Assembly (NCBI GenBank): GCA_013399875.1
Contig: VXAZ01007501.1
Span: 1,588,155-1,652,154, forward strand
Direction: 5' to 3'
Length of the DNA: 64,000 nt
Source of the DNA: Gymnorhina tibicen
Taxonomy: Eukaryota; Chordata; Aves; Passeriformes; Artamidae
A model generated the notes under the pieces. It was not told the DNA's origin, did not search any database, and was given only the letters and a program-made list of their open reading frames with translations. Each line of letters begins with the position of its first letter. Position 1 is the stretch's first letter. Of the stretch, positions 1-11,430 are shown piece after piece. The position numbers and the translations under genes were made by a program.

Positions 1-3000
1 TAACTGCCATAAGTCAAGGCAATTTTTTCTTATTTCAGACAGATTTCTGGCTCCATCTTTTTAACATGTGTAACTGCTTTCTCACCACTGCGTGATATTC
101 AATAAAGAAACTACTACTCTATAATGAAGAATAGAGTCTGTCTTGTTTCAGTTCATACATTATAATTTAATAATATGGTCTGATGGATAATATAACTGGT
201 TATTTGTTTGATTTTCAATCAACAAAGAGGACTAACGCGTGATGTTTTCAATATTTGTACAGACTGGTGATGATTGTATCTATGTTATTAGAACAAGATG
301 TTTTCTTTCTTTGGCTTCATTTTAGAAGGGCTGAATGTAAATATTATTAATATCCGCTGTATAATTTATACTCCTTTTGGCATTTGAAATGGGTAAGTCG
401 ACTTAGAAGAAAGTTTTTACAATCATTCATGTAAAACTTGGAAGAGATGAAGTCAGCTGAATTTGTTTTTGTTTTTTTTTTTGCTATAGGTTTTTTGGGA
501 GGTGTTCTGGCTTTTATCGAGACTCCAAATCTGTGGCAAACTACCACAGCAAAAACTGTTGGTATAAATGTTTTGTCTTTTGACTATAATCAGGAACTTG
601 TTGTCAGTGGTAAACCCAGATAGGTCCAGATATGCCCAGACAGGTCTTGAACTTCCAAAAGTGCTCTGTCTGGATGGTCAGCAGCAGATTTTACACTTCA
701 GGTGCCAAAAGTATCAAGTGATTGTGAGAGATCTATAGTGACAAAAAGTGATTCCTTGCTTAGCAACAGTCTGTAAGTCATTAAAACATCCTTATAGTAA
801 GGGCCTCTCAAGCTTTTAGAAGTTTTTAGCCTTAACCTTCTGGATTTTAGAATAGGCTTAGGAAAAGAATTAGCTGTATAATTCCTGGGGAAAGCGTCTT
901 AGCATCTTTGGAGTCTACAGTTTTTGCCTACAGCTAGATGTATCTCCACATAGGATGGTTCTACCACGGCTCTTTTTGTTGTCTAGAGCGGAGTGAACTA
1001 AGCCTGCAGAAAATGATCTGAAGTACACAAGAAATACTCATTCCCTCTAAAATTTCCAAATAGATGCCTAGGGTATGAAGAACAGAAAATGTCATGAGAA
1101 GGGAAATAATTTATTCCAAAAATGCTACAAGACAATCTACATACTGTAAAATTGCTCTAATTTCTCTAAGTGGACGATTTACAAGAGAAAACTGACTTAT
1201 GATGGAAGAGGAATGTTTCTGAGAAATAACATAGTCCACCTAAAAACTTGTGGGATCTTTTGTTAAAATGCTTGTACTAAACCAGTGCAGGAGTGAGACC
1301 ATTTGCAGCCAAAGTTTCTTTTTCTTAAATTTTTTCCCAAATGAAAAAACCACAACAATCAACGAACCAACCAACCAAAAAAACCCCAAAGGAAAAAAAC
1401 ATCACTGAGGGCAGTCTCAACAGGACTGCGGACACTGCTTATTCCATCTGCATTTCTGGTGTAATTTTTCGTTGTCATTGACACTACTCTTTGTTTGTTG
1501 CATTAACTCCTTCAATGTCACTTCCAAGGGTACTATGATTTTAAAATGAGTGAACTCTCAGAATTGTAAGCGCCTTAATATGCACTCACACTTTTGTAGC
1601 TAAATACTAAATAGGCTGTTCAGTCATAGAGCGCTGATTTCTTTTTTCTTAAAACCAGCAAGATTTCTGACTAGAGGATCAGAGAAAAGAGTGTCAATAC
1701 ACCTGGTATGAAAACAAAACAAAAGTCATGCCCCTTCTCATCAGACAGATATGTGTCAAAACCCAAAGAAATTTTTTAAGGTCTGAAGAAATAATTTTTT
1801 TTCTTCATACCTTTTCCACCCTTGCATACTGACATCTTTTCCATCACTTTCCTTGCAGTCCTTCCTCATCCAGCTATGAGGTTTATTCAGTACCTGTGGA
1901 ACCAAGAGCAACCAGAAACAGAAACAACACTAGAAAAAATATATGTTTCTGTTTCTCATGTTAATGATCTAGATGGTAAACTAAACTGCTTCAGGTTTCT
2001 GATGCAGAATCTGCTCATTTACCCTCTATAGTAAAGTCATCAGTATCCTATTGAATGGAATCAGATACATTTTATTTCCCTCTAATATGAAGGAAAAAAT
2101 CAACTGCTGAAAGAAAATAACATACTTCAGTGAGTGGTTGGCTACGAGCTTTGCAAATTAGCTTTATTGTGTGTATCTCTACTAGACAAGGCCTTGAGCA
2201 ATCGACTCCGACTTTGAGATTACCTGTGCTTTGAACAGTTTTTGGAGGGGCCAGGACCTCAGACATGCCCTTTGCACCTATATTTTTCTATTACTTTATG
2301 CATGTAATATGTATGTATTTGTAGTCAACATACATGTGCGCCCCACATAGATACATGTATATGCACCTGAATGCTTTCTTCTTCAAAATAAAATAAAAGG
2401 TCAAATTATATTTTTGATACTAACATATGTATGCACACATATGCACAGCCACGTTGTAAACCCATGCCATATAACTTATTCTTCCCTCACTGCATTGTGG
2501 TTGCTGTTGTTAGACTACTTGTGAGATTGCTTTTTGGTGCTTTTTCGTAACGTATGTTAAGCTTTATTCACTTACAACTATGATCAGATTTTATGGAATT
2601 TATCTGTGAAACTGTGACCTACCTCAGTTTCTTTGTTGCCATACAAAACTAAGCTCTTCCTGGAATCTCTGCGTTTACAGGAGAACAAGTGTCAATAATC
2701 AGTGAACATCAAGGCAGAATTAACTGCTGTATCCCAGAGCTGTTGTCTTTCTGGGGCCACAACACGGCAGCTCACTGAGGTGCAGATACCCAACTGAATG
2801 GGGCAGTGTGAAAGGCAGGATGGAGGAGAGCTCTGCTTGCTAAAGCCAGGAATTTCTTAAGGGTCATGCTTCTCTTATGAGAGAGAGAAGCAACACAGCA
2901 CCTACGGTGTGCGTACAAAGGAAGTGAGCATGCTGACCAGGCTGGAGAGTATTTGGAATTAAGAGTTGTTCCTAAATGACCATCCACCAAGAAGGGAAAA

Positions 3001-4439
3001 TTCAGTGTCTGATGAGACAAACTGCATCAGTGTCCCATCTACAGGGAACCCAGTTGGAATACTGATTCTGAAAGTGTGGTTGTAGCTGTGTCTTCCCTAA
3101 TCACAGATCTTCTGCTTTAAAAAATGAAGAGAACACAGCAAGCTTTTGGTAAGTACAAACAAAATCTGCAGGCTAACCCAGGAAAGGGAAGAGAACTGAT
3201 ATAAGAATGCCTAGAGTGTTTTCTCTCTTAATAAAACAAGTGCAAGCACTTCCAATTTTATTAATTTCTCCTTTGGGTACTTTCTTGCACATCCACTTCC
3301 TCCTAGTGTGGAGTTTAGGGAAGCATTAATAGTTTATTTTTTCTTCTAAAATGATTCGGAACGGTTGGGTCACTCTGAAAGTGTCAGAGTCTGCTTGGGA
3401 TGCTTCTTGTCTCTCTGAGATGGATTTACTTTTCTTATAAGTAGGTTCAAATTTTCTGACTTTAAATTCCAACCAGTGGGTTGAGTCTCTTCTGTTGATC
3501 ATATTCTACCAGGTTCTATGCAGAAATATTTGTTTTATTGAGTAAACACAACAAAAAAGGAATGGGGCTGATGCTTAAGCTATTTTTGGTCTTACTCACA
3601 GCTATCTACTGATAACAGATAAAGACAGGAGTAAAATACAGAATTTTGGTCATCCTTTTTTAAAACATAATTGTTCCACCTACAAAAAGTGAGCTGAGGT
3701 TTTTAACAAGCAGTTTTCATACAGCAGTTTCCATTTTCAGAGTTCTCAATTGTTGCATCCTGTAATCCAGTTATGGCTTATTTATTGGATGAACTTGGTA
3801 AAAGTTTTAATTGAAACAAATATATAGCACTTTAAGACTGATGAAATTTCATGCCTCTTTTTTGTTGGTGTAATATTACTGTACCTCTGGTTTCTGCAGA
3901 AGACCCTTTTTTTTTATTCTGGTGTGTGACAATGAGCTAACATTCAAAATGCAAAAAGAGAAACTTTACACATTGACTGCAGTAAAAAAGCATTTTCTTC
4001 TTATTTACAATATATGAAGTAACAGGGGAAAAGTGATCCCAGCACCACCCTAAAATGAATTTAAGTTATCTCATATTGAAGGAAAAATGGCAATTAAAAA
4101 AAAAACAAACTATAGCAAACACAGGAGAACTGAAATAGCCTAAGCTATTAAATATTTTTTTTTAAATCACAAAATAGAAATACATAAAATGCTAATAAAT
4201 TGACCAAATGGAATAGGACAAATTGAAAAAGATTGCTTCCATTTTCCATATGAGAAATTTACATAGGCAAAGTTCAAAGCAATGCTTGTGAAGTTTCAGG
4301 TGGAATTTCAAATTAAAAACATCATATACTTCCTTTTTTGTGTAATTTGCCATGTTGGGAAACACTGATTTTAGTAGTTTTATTACTATATCAGTTCTTC
4401 AGCATAAGTTGAGAAAACACACCCAAATGATGTTGAGAT
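1..4439. other. Intergenic, nothing recognised
   Basis: AT-rich single-copy-looking DNA. Open frames are all below 91 codons and lack recognisable domains. A tract rich in atgta and acata words lies at about 2,290-2,480. I see no repeat family I can name. Confidence 0.7.
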
Positions 4440-4777
4440 TTTTCACTGACAAAATAGCAAACACTGAGGTAGGAATATGAGCTGAGAGCTGAAAGAGCTT
4501 TTGCAAAGCCTGACAGACCAGAGTTGATACTTGTGAGGAGAAAACATCAGGTGTCATAGAGATGTCTGAGAAATCAGACTTCAGGTTCTGAGCTCTGTGC
4601 GATGAACAACAGCCACTCTAACAACTAGCAGCTGACCAAGGTTTCCTTTTTTATAGTTATCTGAGTTCTTATATGAATGGCTTTTTTTGTTTCTGGGTTT
4701 CTCTACCAAAGCGCACTGATTGTCCATAGTTACGTATTTTGGCGAATATCGGGGAGCCACATCGTCCTTTTGCAATC
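4440..4777 (-). mobile_element. LTR-like element (antisense), ends uncertain
   Basis: Read on the minus strand there is a start of the type TGTGGCTCCCCGATATTCG, a TATA-like ctataaaaagg (about 4,647-4,657), and downstream a run resembling an R-U5 region (cagagctcagaacctgaag, then atcaactctggtctgtcagg). The locally raised CpG count at 4,710-4,765 fits a retroviral U3. No target duplication or terminal CA could be fixed, and no adjacent viral genes are seen. Confidence 0.45.
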
Positions 4778-7700
4778 AGCTTTAGTTTTACTGTGCGTGG
4801 GTGTGTTTCTTTGTCAACAATATGGGAAAAATTGCTGAGGTCTTAAAGGAATTTAAGAAGTAGAATTTTGGTCTGTTTCACCATGTGCATGCTTTAGAAA
4901 AATTACAACATTTTATTAAGTAATTGTGTGTCCAGATTCAAGGGGGACTAAAGTGTAAAACAAACAGCTTCACTTTCCTTGAGCTAGTTTCTTTTGTTTT
5001 CTGATACCATGTATTTTCTCTTCAGGATTAATCTTTCTGATAATTTGCAAACTGAAATCCTTTTCAGTTTGAATACTGGATTACTCAGCTTTCCATAGCT
5101 GGTTTTATTGAGACTAATGAGACAAGAGGCTGAAAAACATCCAGAACTTGCCAAAGGTTAATCTTATTCTTATCTCCACTATCTCTGCCATGTAAAATGC
5201 ATAGTAGTCTTCAATCTTATATTGAATTTTGTATTTCTAGGTAATGTGGCACACTTTGAACTTACACGGGACTTACACTTGGGAAAATTAAAAAATAAAC
5301 CAAATTAAAATGCAGATATCTTACCAAATTATATGAAAAGTATGTTTAGCAAAGTGAGGAAAGTCTGGAATATTCTTTGAAATGAAGGAGCAGTGGGAAA
5401 TTCTACAGTCCAGGCTTGAAGAGGTGGAATCATGCAAAGGAATAATGTATCTAGCCAATAAAAATGTATTGGAGGAAGGAATAGTACCAGAAATTTGCAA
5501 GTGCAGTGAAACATAAAAATTTAAAATAGAGGAGAAGATAGTCATTACTGAAGGAATTTGAAGAACGGAAGATACTGATGGAAAATATGTCAAGTGCCAT
5601 GGTGATAACTAAAAAATTTTGAGGCATTTTTGTTAAAAGATGATAGATATGACATTATACTTGTGTCACTAATATTCTCACTTACAGGGAGTCAAAGAAA
5701 GTACTAAAACCAGTAGTGTTTTGTCAAAGAAATATAAGTTTTAACACTGGAATAAATCACTGTGATAGTTTAAACACCAGACTATTAAATAAGCTATGGG
5801 AAGACATGGCAGAGTGTAAGCATACATAGCCCAAATGTCTGGAAGAGGCCTTTGTGCAGCAACCTGGATAGAATACTGCAGTACATTTCAACATCTATTA
5901 CAGTCTTCATCATTCAATAATGGCGTCTAATGCCGAAAGGTGAATTACTAGGTAGCTGAAATGAAATGTTCTGAACTCCAAAAAGGTTTAGATTTCACAC
6001 ATTTGATAGCACACTGATACTGCATAATGATTTTTCTCATCTCACAACACTAGTTTCTTGGTGATAATTCAATTGTAGTATTTTATAAACTTTCTTAGTC
6101 CTCCTCTGGCATCAGTTAGGTTTTAGTTACAATTAGCTTTTCAAATATGTAATAAAACATGGAATACAATTTGGAATCTCAGTCAACCTTTAAATCATTG
6201 TGCTGTGCTCTTTAACTTCTAATCTAATGCTTTCAACGCATGACTTCAAAAAAATGTAGATTCCTTTTTATCCTTGTCAAGTAGAAATTATGTTTAAACC
6301 TGAGATGGAATATATTGACCCTATCGTTTACTCTGTTAAGTGGTTTCAGAACAACCAAAAAAAGGTGTTTGTCTTACCAAATCTTATTTGCATATGTCTA
6401 ATCAATTTCAGTTGTTACAGAACTACAAAAATCAGTTGTGAGTCAACTCTGGTTAAACCCAGTGGCAAAATGGAGTGGAAAAATTTTAATCTAATCCTTT
6501 GGTCTGTTAGCTATCTTGCGTTCCTATTAAGGTTCAATATAACTCAGAGCTGACCTTCGTCAAATCCTTAGTCAATTTGTATTAGCCCAGCCATTTTTTT
6601 TATTTTTACCAAACTTTCATTTGCACTAGGTGGGACTGTGACTTTTTGCTGTGCCTGTGGACTGCTCCTGTTCTGCTTAATGAGAGCCAGTCTGGGACCA
6701 GAACTACCAGTCTCTACTTAACGCATTTAGAAACACTTACGCCAGAAGTTCTACCTCTGCCACTTCTCCACCTCTCGTCTCCCCAAAATGGGTTCATGCC
6801 ACCTCCTCTTGAGTAGAGAAAGCAGTCACTGATGTAATTTTATGACCGTTTTTGAACTCTGTCTATGCACAAGTTCACAGCTAAGGTTGCACAGCAACAC
6901 ATAAGGAAATTCATCAAAGGTACTTTAGACCAGCACTATGGCAGTGCTACCTGGTCAGAGAAGAAAAGAACCACATCATGGCATTCTTCTAAAAAAATGC
7001 TTCAAGCTAAGATAAGTGGGAGAAGTGACTTCAGTTTGGAGTAATTATGTTGTTGAAATACTTTCAACATAACATGATGTAACTTAACCTTGACTGCCAG
7101 TGCCAACCAGCTTCCTTTCAAGAAGAAATAAGTATTTATTATGGAAAGAGAAGATTTTATGTAATATAGAGAAACAAGATCTAAAACCATCGAAATCAAA
7201 ACCAAATCCTTTAGAGAAAAGGAGTGAAATAGTCACTAGACAAGATGGATGGCTGACTACTACTCAAAAAGATCCGGGCTTGAATTTATTTGTACAAGAA
7301 TTGATTTATGTAAGACAGATATTCTCTTAGGTTTCTTAATGCATCCAGTAGAAGTTATTTTTTCAGGTCATGAATGTTTGTGAGGGCAAACAGCTTTCAA
7401 ACTGTTGAAAAGTAACTTAGATTTTTGCAAAAGTCTTACAGCATCTCTGCAAATACTTGCAGTGTAATTGAAATATGTACAGGAGCTCAGAAGGGCAGAA
7501 ACTTCTATATAGGCGAAAGTCTGGTTCATGTTGTCATGACAGCAAAACCTGTGACAGTGCTATAGGGTTTCCTACAGACCAGGTGCACTTAGTCATAATA
7601 TAAAATTATTAACTTAAGTAACTTCTCAATTTGATGACCCTCTTTCCATCTTTGTCTTACTGATTAGGCTTATTATTCTTATTATTCTTTTTCTGTAAAA

Positions 7701-8783
7701 TGGATGTATTCTTCTATTTTTATTCATAACATGATTTTTAATTTTTTATGATTCTTTACCATCTAGAATTACATTTTTCATAAAAGATCTGTTAATGACC
7801 ACATGACACAATTAGAGAAGCTAGAAATTACATGTTCTTTTTGAGTTGAGAGCTTTAACTCTGTTTTCCCATGGCATCAGTATTTTCAACATCTTATTCT
7901 TTAGTGATTTAAGTGTCTTGAGTAGAAGGGATAATAGATATGATGCAAGTATTATTTCAGCTGGCTTGTTTTCTAGAATTTTTTGGTTTGACTTTCTTTT
8001 AATTCTGTGAATTTTAAGTCACTGACAACACACATCTCCCTACTTCCTAAAGTAGAACTTCACAGACAATACTTTCCACAAAGAATTCTATTGATGGAAG
8101 AAGTATTGATGGGCTTGTAAGATTCTGTGGGGAAAAAAAAGTGCTGGACTGGCTTTGTCTTTGTTTTAGACTCTGTTCCTTGCAGCATAGCTGAGAGGCA
8201 GACAGACATCATGGGTTAGCAGAAGAAAGAATACTTCTGTGGCCTGTGAAGTTTTGGACTCTTTCTCTACTTTTTCAGCTTAAGAAATTATGAACAGTGT
8301 GAGATGAAGCTGCCTTAATGGTAATGTGTAAGTCTAGTTCAAGACAGATTCCAGCTATCTTTTACTCGGAATCTGGAGGAAGAAGGTAATTCCTGAACAT
8401 AACACTTCAAACAAACCTGGCTGCCCTTTCCTGATATGAGAAGAAACCCCAAAAAAACCTAATTTGTGCTATTAAATGCAATTTTTCTCAAAGTTTGGAC
8501 AAATAGCCTACTTTCTTTTGTTATAATTTGGCATGCCTTTGAAGCAGAAACCTCCAAGGAGGGTCTGAAACAATTTCCAAGAAAAAGACTGTAATTACTT
8601 TTTAGTGCTTTGTCCAGTGAACTGAAACAAAGCCCTAGGCAAGGGAGAAGTTGGTGCCTGTATGCCTGTAAACTCCATGTATGCAGTGCCACTACCCCGA
8701 TACCCTACTGTAAGGTGTGTGTATGATGGTCCGTATCTCAACCCTGATTGGTACTGCACATTTTGGTATTGCTGCATCATTTA
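4778..8783. other. Intergenic, nothing recognised
   Basis: AT-rich DNA with only short frames. No repeat or RNA gene recognised. Confidence 0.65.
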
Positions 8784-9195
8784 CCCAGTGTTGGGGTTTG
8801 GGAGTTGTTTCTTTTTTTTTTCTTTTCTTCTTTCTTCTTTTCCTCTTGAGGAATTTTTCCCCATACTAAGGGATAATTGCCAGGTACTTAAGGGGGACAA
8901 AAGGTCTGGCTGCAGCAGGGAGGGGACTTCTTAACTGCCCTGTTACCTGGGCAAAGGCTAGTTTTGTTTTCGCTGGAGCTCTTCGGCTTTCAGAAGACAC
9001 AGAGGCTGCAGTTGGTTTTGGGGAGAGGTTGCCCTCACTGCAGGTTTTCAGCCTTCTGCTACCTTCTTTTTTTCTGCCGTGAGTGGGGATTTCTGCTGGC
9101 CGGAGCCGCCGCTGAGAGGGACCCTTTTCACCATCTGCTGGGGTGCCTCAGGGGGCCCGGGACCCCGAGCCCCTCTTTCACTGCGCCGCCGGAAG

Positions 9196-9333
9196 NNNNN
9201 NNNNNNNNNNNNNNNNNNNNNNNNNNNNNNNNNNNNNNNNNNNNNNNNNNNNNNNNNNNNNNNNNNNNNNNNNNNNNNNNNNNNNNNNNNNNNNNNNNNN
9301 NNNNNNNNNNNNNNNNNNNNNNNNNNNNNNNNN
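9196..9333. other. Assembly gap (138 N)
   Basis: Unresolved bases in the GC-rich middle of the LTR. The flanks on both sides are strongly GC-rich, which suggests a sequencing dropout rather than a join between unrelated contigs. The matching duplications outside the LTR support continuity. Confidence 1.
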
Positions 9334-9510
9334 CCCTGCAGCCGCGGGGGAACCATCGCACCCGCCCTGCCCAGCGGGAGCCGCCAGCGGCCCTGCCGGC
9401 CGTGAGCGTCCCTGCACCGAAAGGACAGGGTCTGACAGTCGGGAAGGGGTCACTGGGTTCTGTTCTGTTTGCTGTTACTGTCATAGTTGTTGTTGTTCTG
9501 TTTGCCTTGC

Positions 9511-9530
9511 TATATATATATATATATATA
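9511..9530. repeat. (TA)10 microsatellite within LTR
   Basis: Ten TA units in the 3' half of the ERVL-like LTR. It occupies the place where a TATA box would be expected and may have expanded from it. Confidence 0.95.
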
Positions 9531-10357
9531 TTAGTAAAGAACTGTTATTCCTATTCCTCATATCCTGGCCTGAAAGCCCCTTAATTTCAAAATTATAATA
9601 ATTCGGAGGGGAGGGAGTTATATTTTCAGTCCAAAGGGGGCTTCTGCCTTCCTCAATAGACACCTGTCTTTCAAAACCAAGACACCCAGGGGACCTGCTT
9701 TATGGCTCTTTCTGTCAAACTAACATTTTCCAGTAGGTTCCAAAAAGCAACAGCAAATTACTATGTAAGCATATTTCTTGGAAAAAAATAATGAAAGTTC
9801 AGAGTTGGATTATCCCACATAGAGGATTCCAGCCTGAGTGTTGCTCAGGATCTCCTGGAATGATTTGAATTCTTAGGTCTTTTAAGAACAAACACAAGGT
9901 GTATTTTTGAGGATGTCAAACCATGAAAGAATAATTCGTTCACGATGCTTTAAAAATTAGCTTCTTTTCACTGTCAGTATAGTTCCACATAATGAGGCAG
10001 CAGTCTTTTTTTTCCCTTCTTCCCAGCTGGAGAAAGGTACCCCAAAAAAGAGCTTGTTCCTTCTGCCATGTTTGAAATTCAAAGCTCTTCTGTACGAGAA
10101 GTAAAGCCCATGATAAGGAAGATGTCTTTTATAATTTGGCTACAAATACGTAAATTTTAAGAGAAGGATTCATATTAAAGCAGTGGGTTATTTGCCACAG
10201 GTTTAGCAGTTAACATTAAAAAAAAAATCCCTCCTGCCCAAAAGAACACTTAACAAATTCATTACAGAGTTTGTACAGCAAGTTAATATCATTTCTGGTC
10301 CTGACTCAAGCAGATGTGCTGTAATTCCAGAGGAAATGTGGTAGCTCTTCAGTGTAG

Positions 10358-10921
10358 TGGTTTTGTTTGCATTTCTTACCTTCTGTGAGATAAGGGATTT
10401 GGAGAAATGCAAAGCAGCCTTAAAACTTTAAAGAATATGAAGAAGTTTATTGCTAACAGAATTAAAAGTAAAAAGAAATAATAAGAAATTAAAGCAAAAC
10501 CCCCTTTTCCTGCAGCACCTCCCCTTTTTACCTAACTCGCACAAAGGATAACAAACTATGATTTTGGTCAGTATTACAGTTCTTAAAAGTCTCTCCAATA
10601 TTTAAGGAAAAAAGGTTTCTTTTGCTTCACGTGGTTTCTAAACCACCCAAAAAGCAACAGACCTACCCAGAATTCTGCTGCTGTGAAAAACATCTCTCCC
10701 ATGAATCTTGCAGTCTTCCCCGAACAGCCAGCATGGGCCACACACGGGGTATTTCTTTTTTTAAGGATAAGCAAATTCCAGCCTAAAAAGCAACTGCTCT
10801 CCTCTTCACAAAATCTCTGAAACAGTCTCTTATAGCTCTTAGGTGACCTGGCGTGGTCACTTTTTTTTTTTCCGCAGGCCGCACACGAAATTCTCATCCC
10901 CCCATGTCTTTTAAATGGTTT
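10358..10921 (-). mobile_element. Solo LTR, ERVK-like, with 6-bp TSD
   Basis: A minus-strand LTR of about 552 bases (10,364-10,915). Both sides carry the 6-bp sequence tggttt (10,358-10,363 and 10,916-10,921), the length expected for ERVK-class integration. Read on the minus strand it begins TTTAAAAGACATGGGGGG (one change from a canonical TG start), carries a polyadenylation signal AATAAA followed by cttcttcatattcttt, and ends GCAAACA. That R-U5 arrangement is typical of passerine ERVK LTRs as I remember them. No internal retroviral sequence is attached. Confidence 0.72.
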
Positions 10922-10979
10922 AAAGAGGAAAGAACAGTTTGTGACATTACAGTTTTAACCACGGCCTGCAAAGAGTATT

Positions 10980-11430
10980 TTTAAGCTTCGCACTGGGCGC
11001 GACTCCGCCCACTTTTCCCGTTGGCGCGTTCAGCGCCGTCCCACACGAGTCACGTTCTCCTTCCCTCTGACCTTGAAGCCGCCGGGATCTTCCCCTTCGC
11101 GGGCTGCGCTGATGTTCTCGGCACTTTAGTGCGAGCTGTGCTGGCTGCAGCAGATCTCCGCCAGCTCCCACCGGCTCCAGCAAAAGGAAGGGGGAGGTCA
11201 CGGCAACTTCAGCTCTCATCTCGGCCGTGCACTCCGGGCTCAGCTGGAGTTCTGTGGCCGCGCAGCTGCTCGCTCCGGGGTGGCTTCTGAGCAGCTTAGC
11301 CCGCCGCTGCTGCCGCCGGGGGTCCAGGGGAAGCGGGGGGAAAGGGGAAAGCCTGGGCTGGGGCTGGAACAAAAGGGAAGTATACCCGCGTCTCCATGCG
11401 GTTTAAATATGTAAATTTCGAGAAGCGTTA
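10980..11430. promoter_or_regulatory. Orphan CpG island
   Basis: About 420 bases with roughly 35 CpG dinucleotides and high G+C, in otherwise AT-rich CpG-poor DNA. It starts 60 bases beyond the minus-strand LTR but lies outside its duplicated target site. Open frames of 89 (plus) and 141 (minus) codons cross it, with no recognisable protein. It is 40 kb upstream of CNTNAP2. It may be the promoter of a non-coding RNA or of an unannotated first exon, or a distal regulatory island. No donor site or exon could be assigned with confidence. Confidence 0.7.

Larger units (their letters stand above)
8784..9689 (+). mobile_element. Solo LTR, ERVL-like, with 5-bp TSD
   Basis: An 896-base element (8,789-9,684) starts TGTTGGGGTTTG and ends CAAAACCAAGACA. 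It is flanked on both sides by the 5-bp duplication cccag (8,784-8,788 and 9,685-9,689), which is the duplication length typical of ERVL-class insertions. It contains a GC-rich middle, a (TA)10 run (9,511-9,530) that may serve as or derive from a TATA box, and a purine-rich 3' part. An assembly gap of 138 N lies at 9,196-9,333, so the true length is unknown. No gag, pol or env sequence adjoins it, which indicates a solo LTR. The long frames through the N run are artefacts. Confidence 0.88.

Noticed and set aside
8964..9598. Several frames of 90-206 codons on both strands
   Set aside because: They run through 138 unknown bases and a GC-rich LTR, so the length is artificial.
10916..10935. A gaggaaa word matched at 10,330 and 10,925 as an alternative LTR duplication
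   Set aside because: It would place the LTR ends away from TG/CA, and the tggttt pair gives a 6-bp duplication with one canonical end, so that was preferred.
10947..11372. A 141-codon minus-strand frame across the orphan CpG island
   Set aside because: Composition-driven (Arg/Pro/Ala-rich), with no recognisable family. The island itself is kept as a regulatory candidate.
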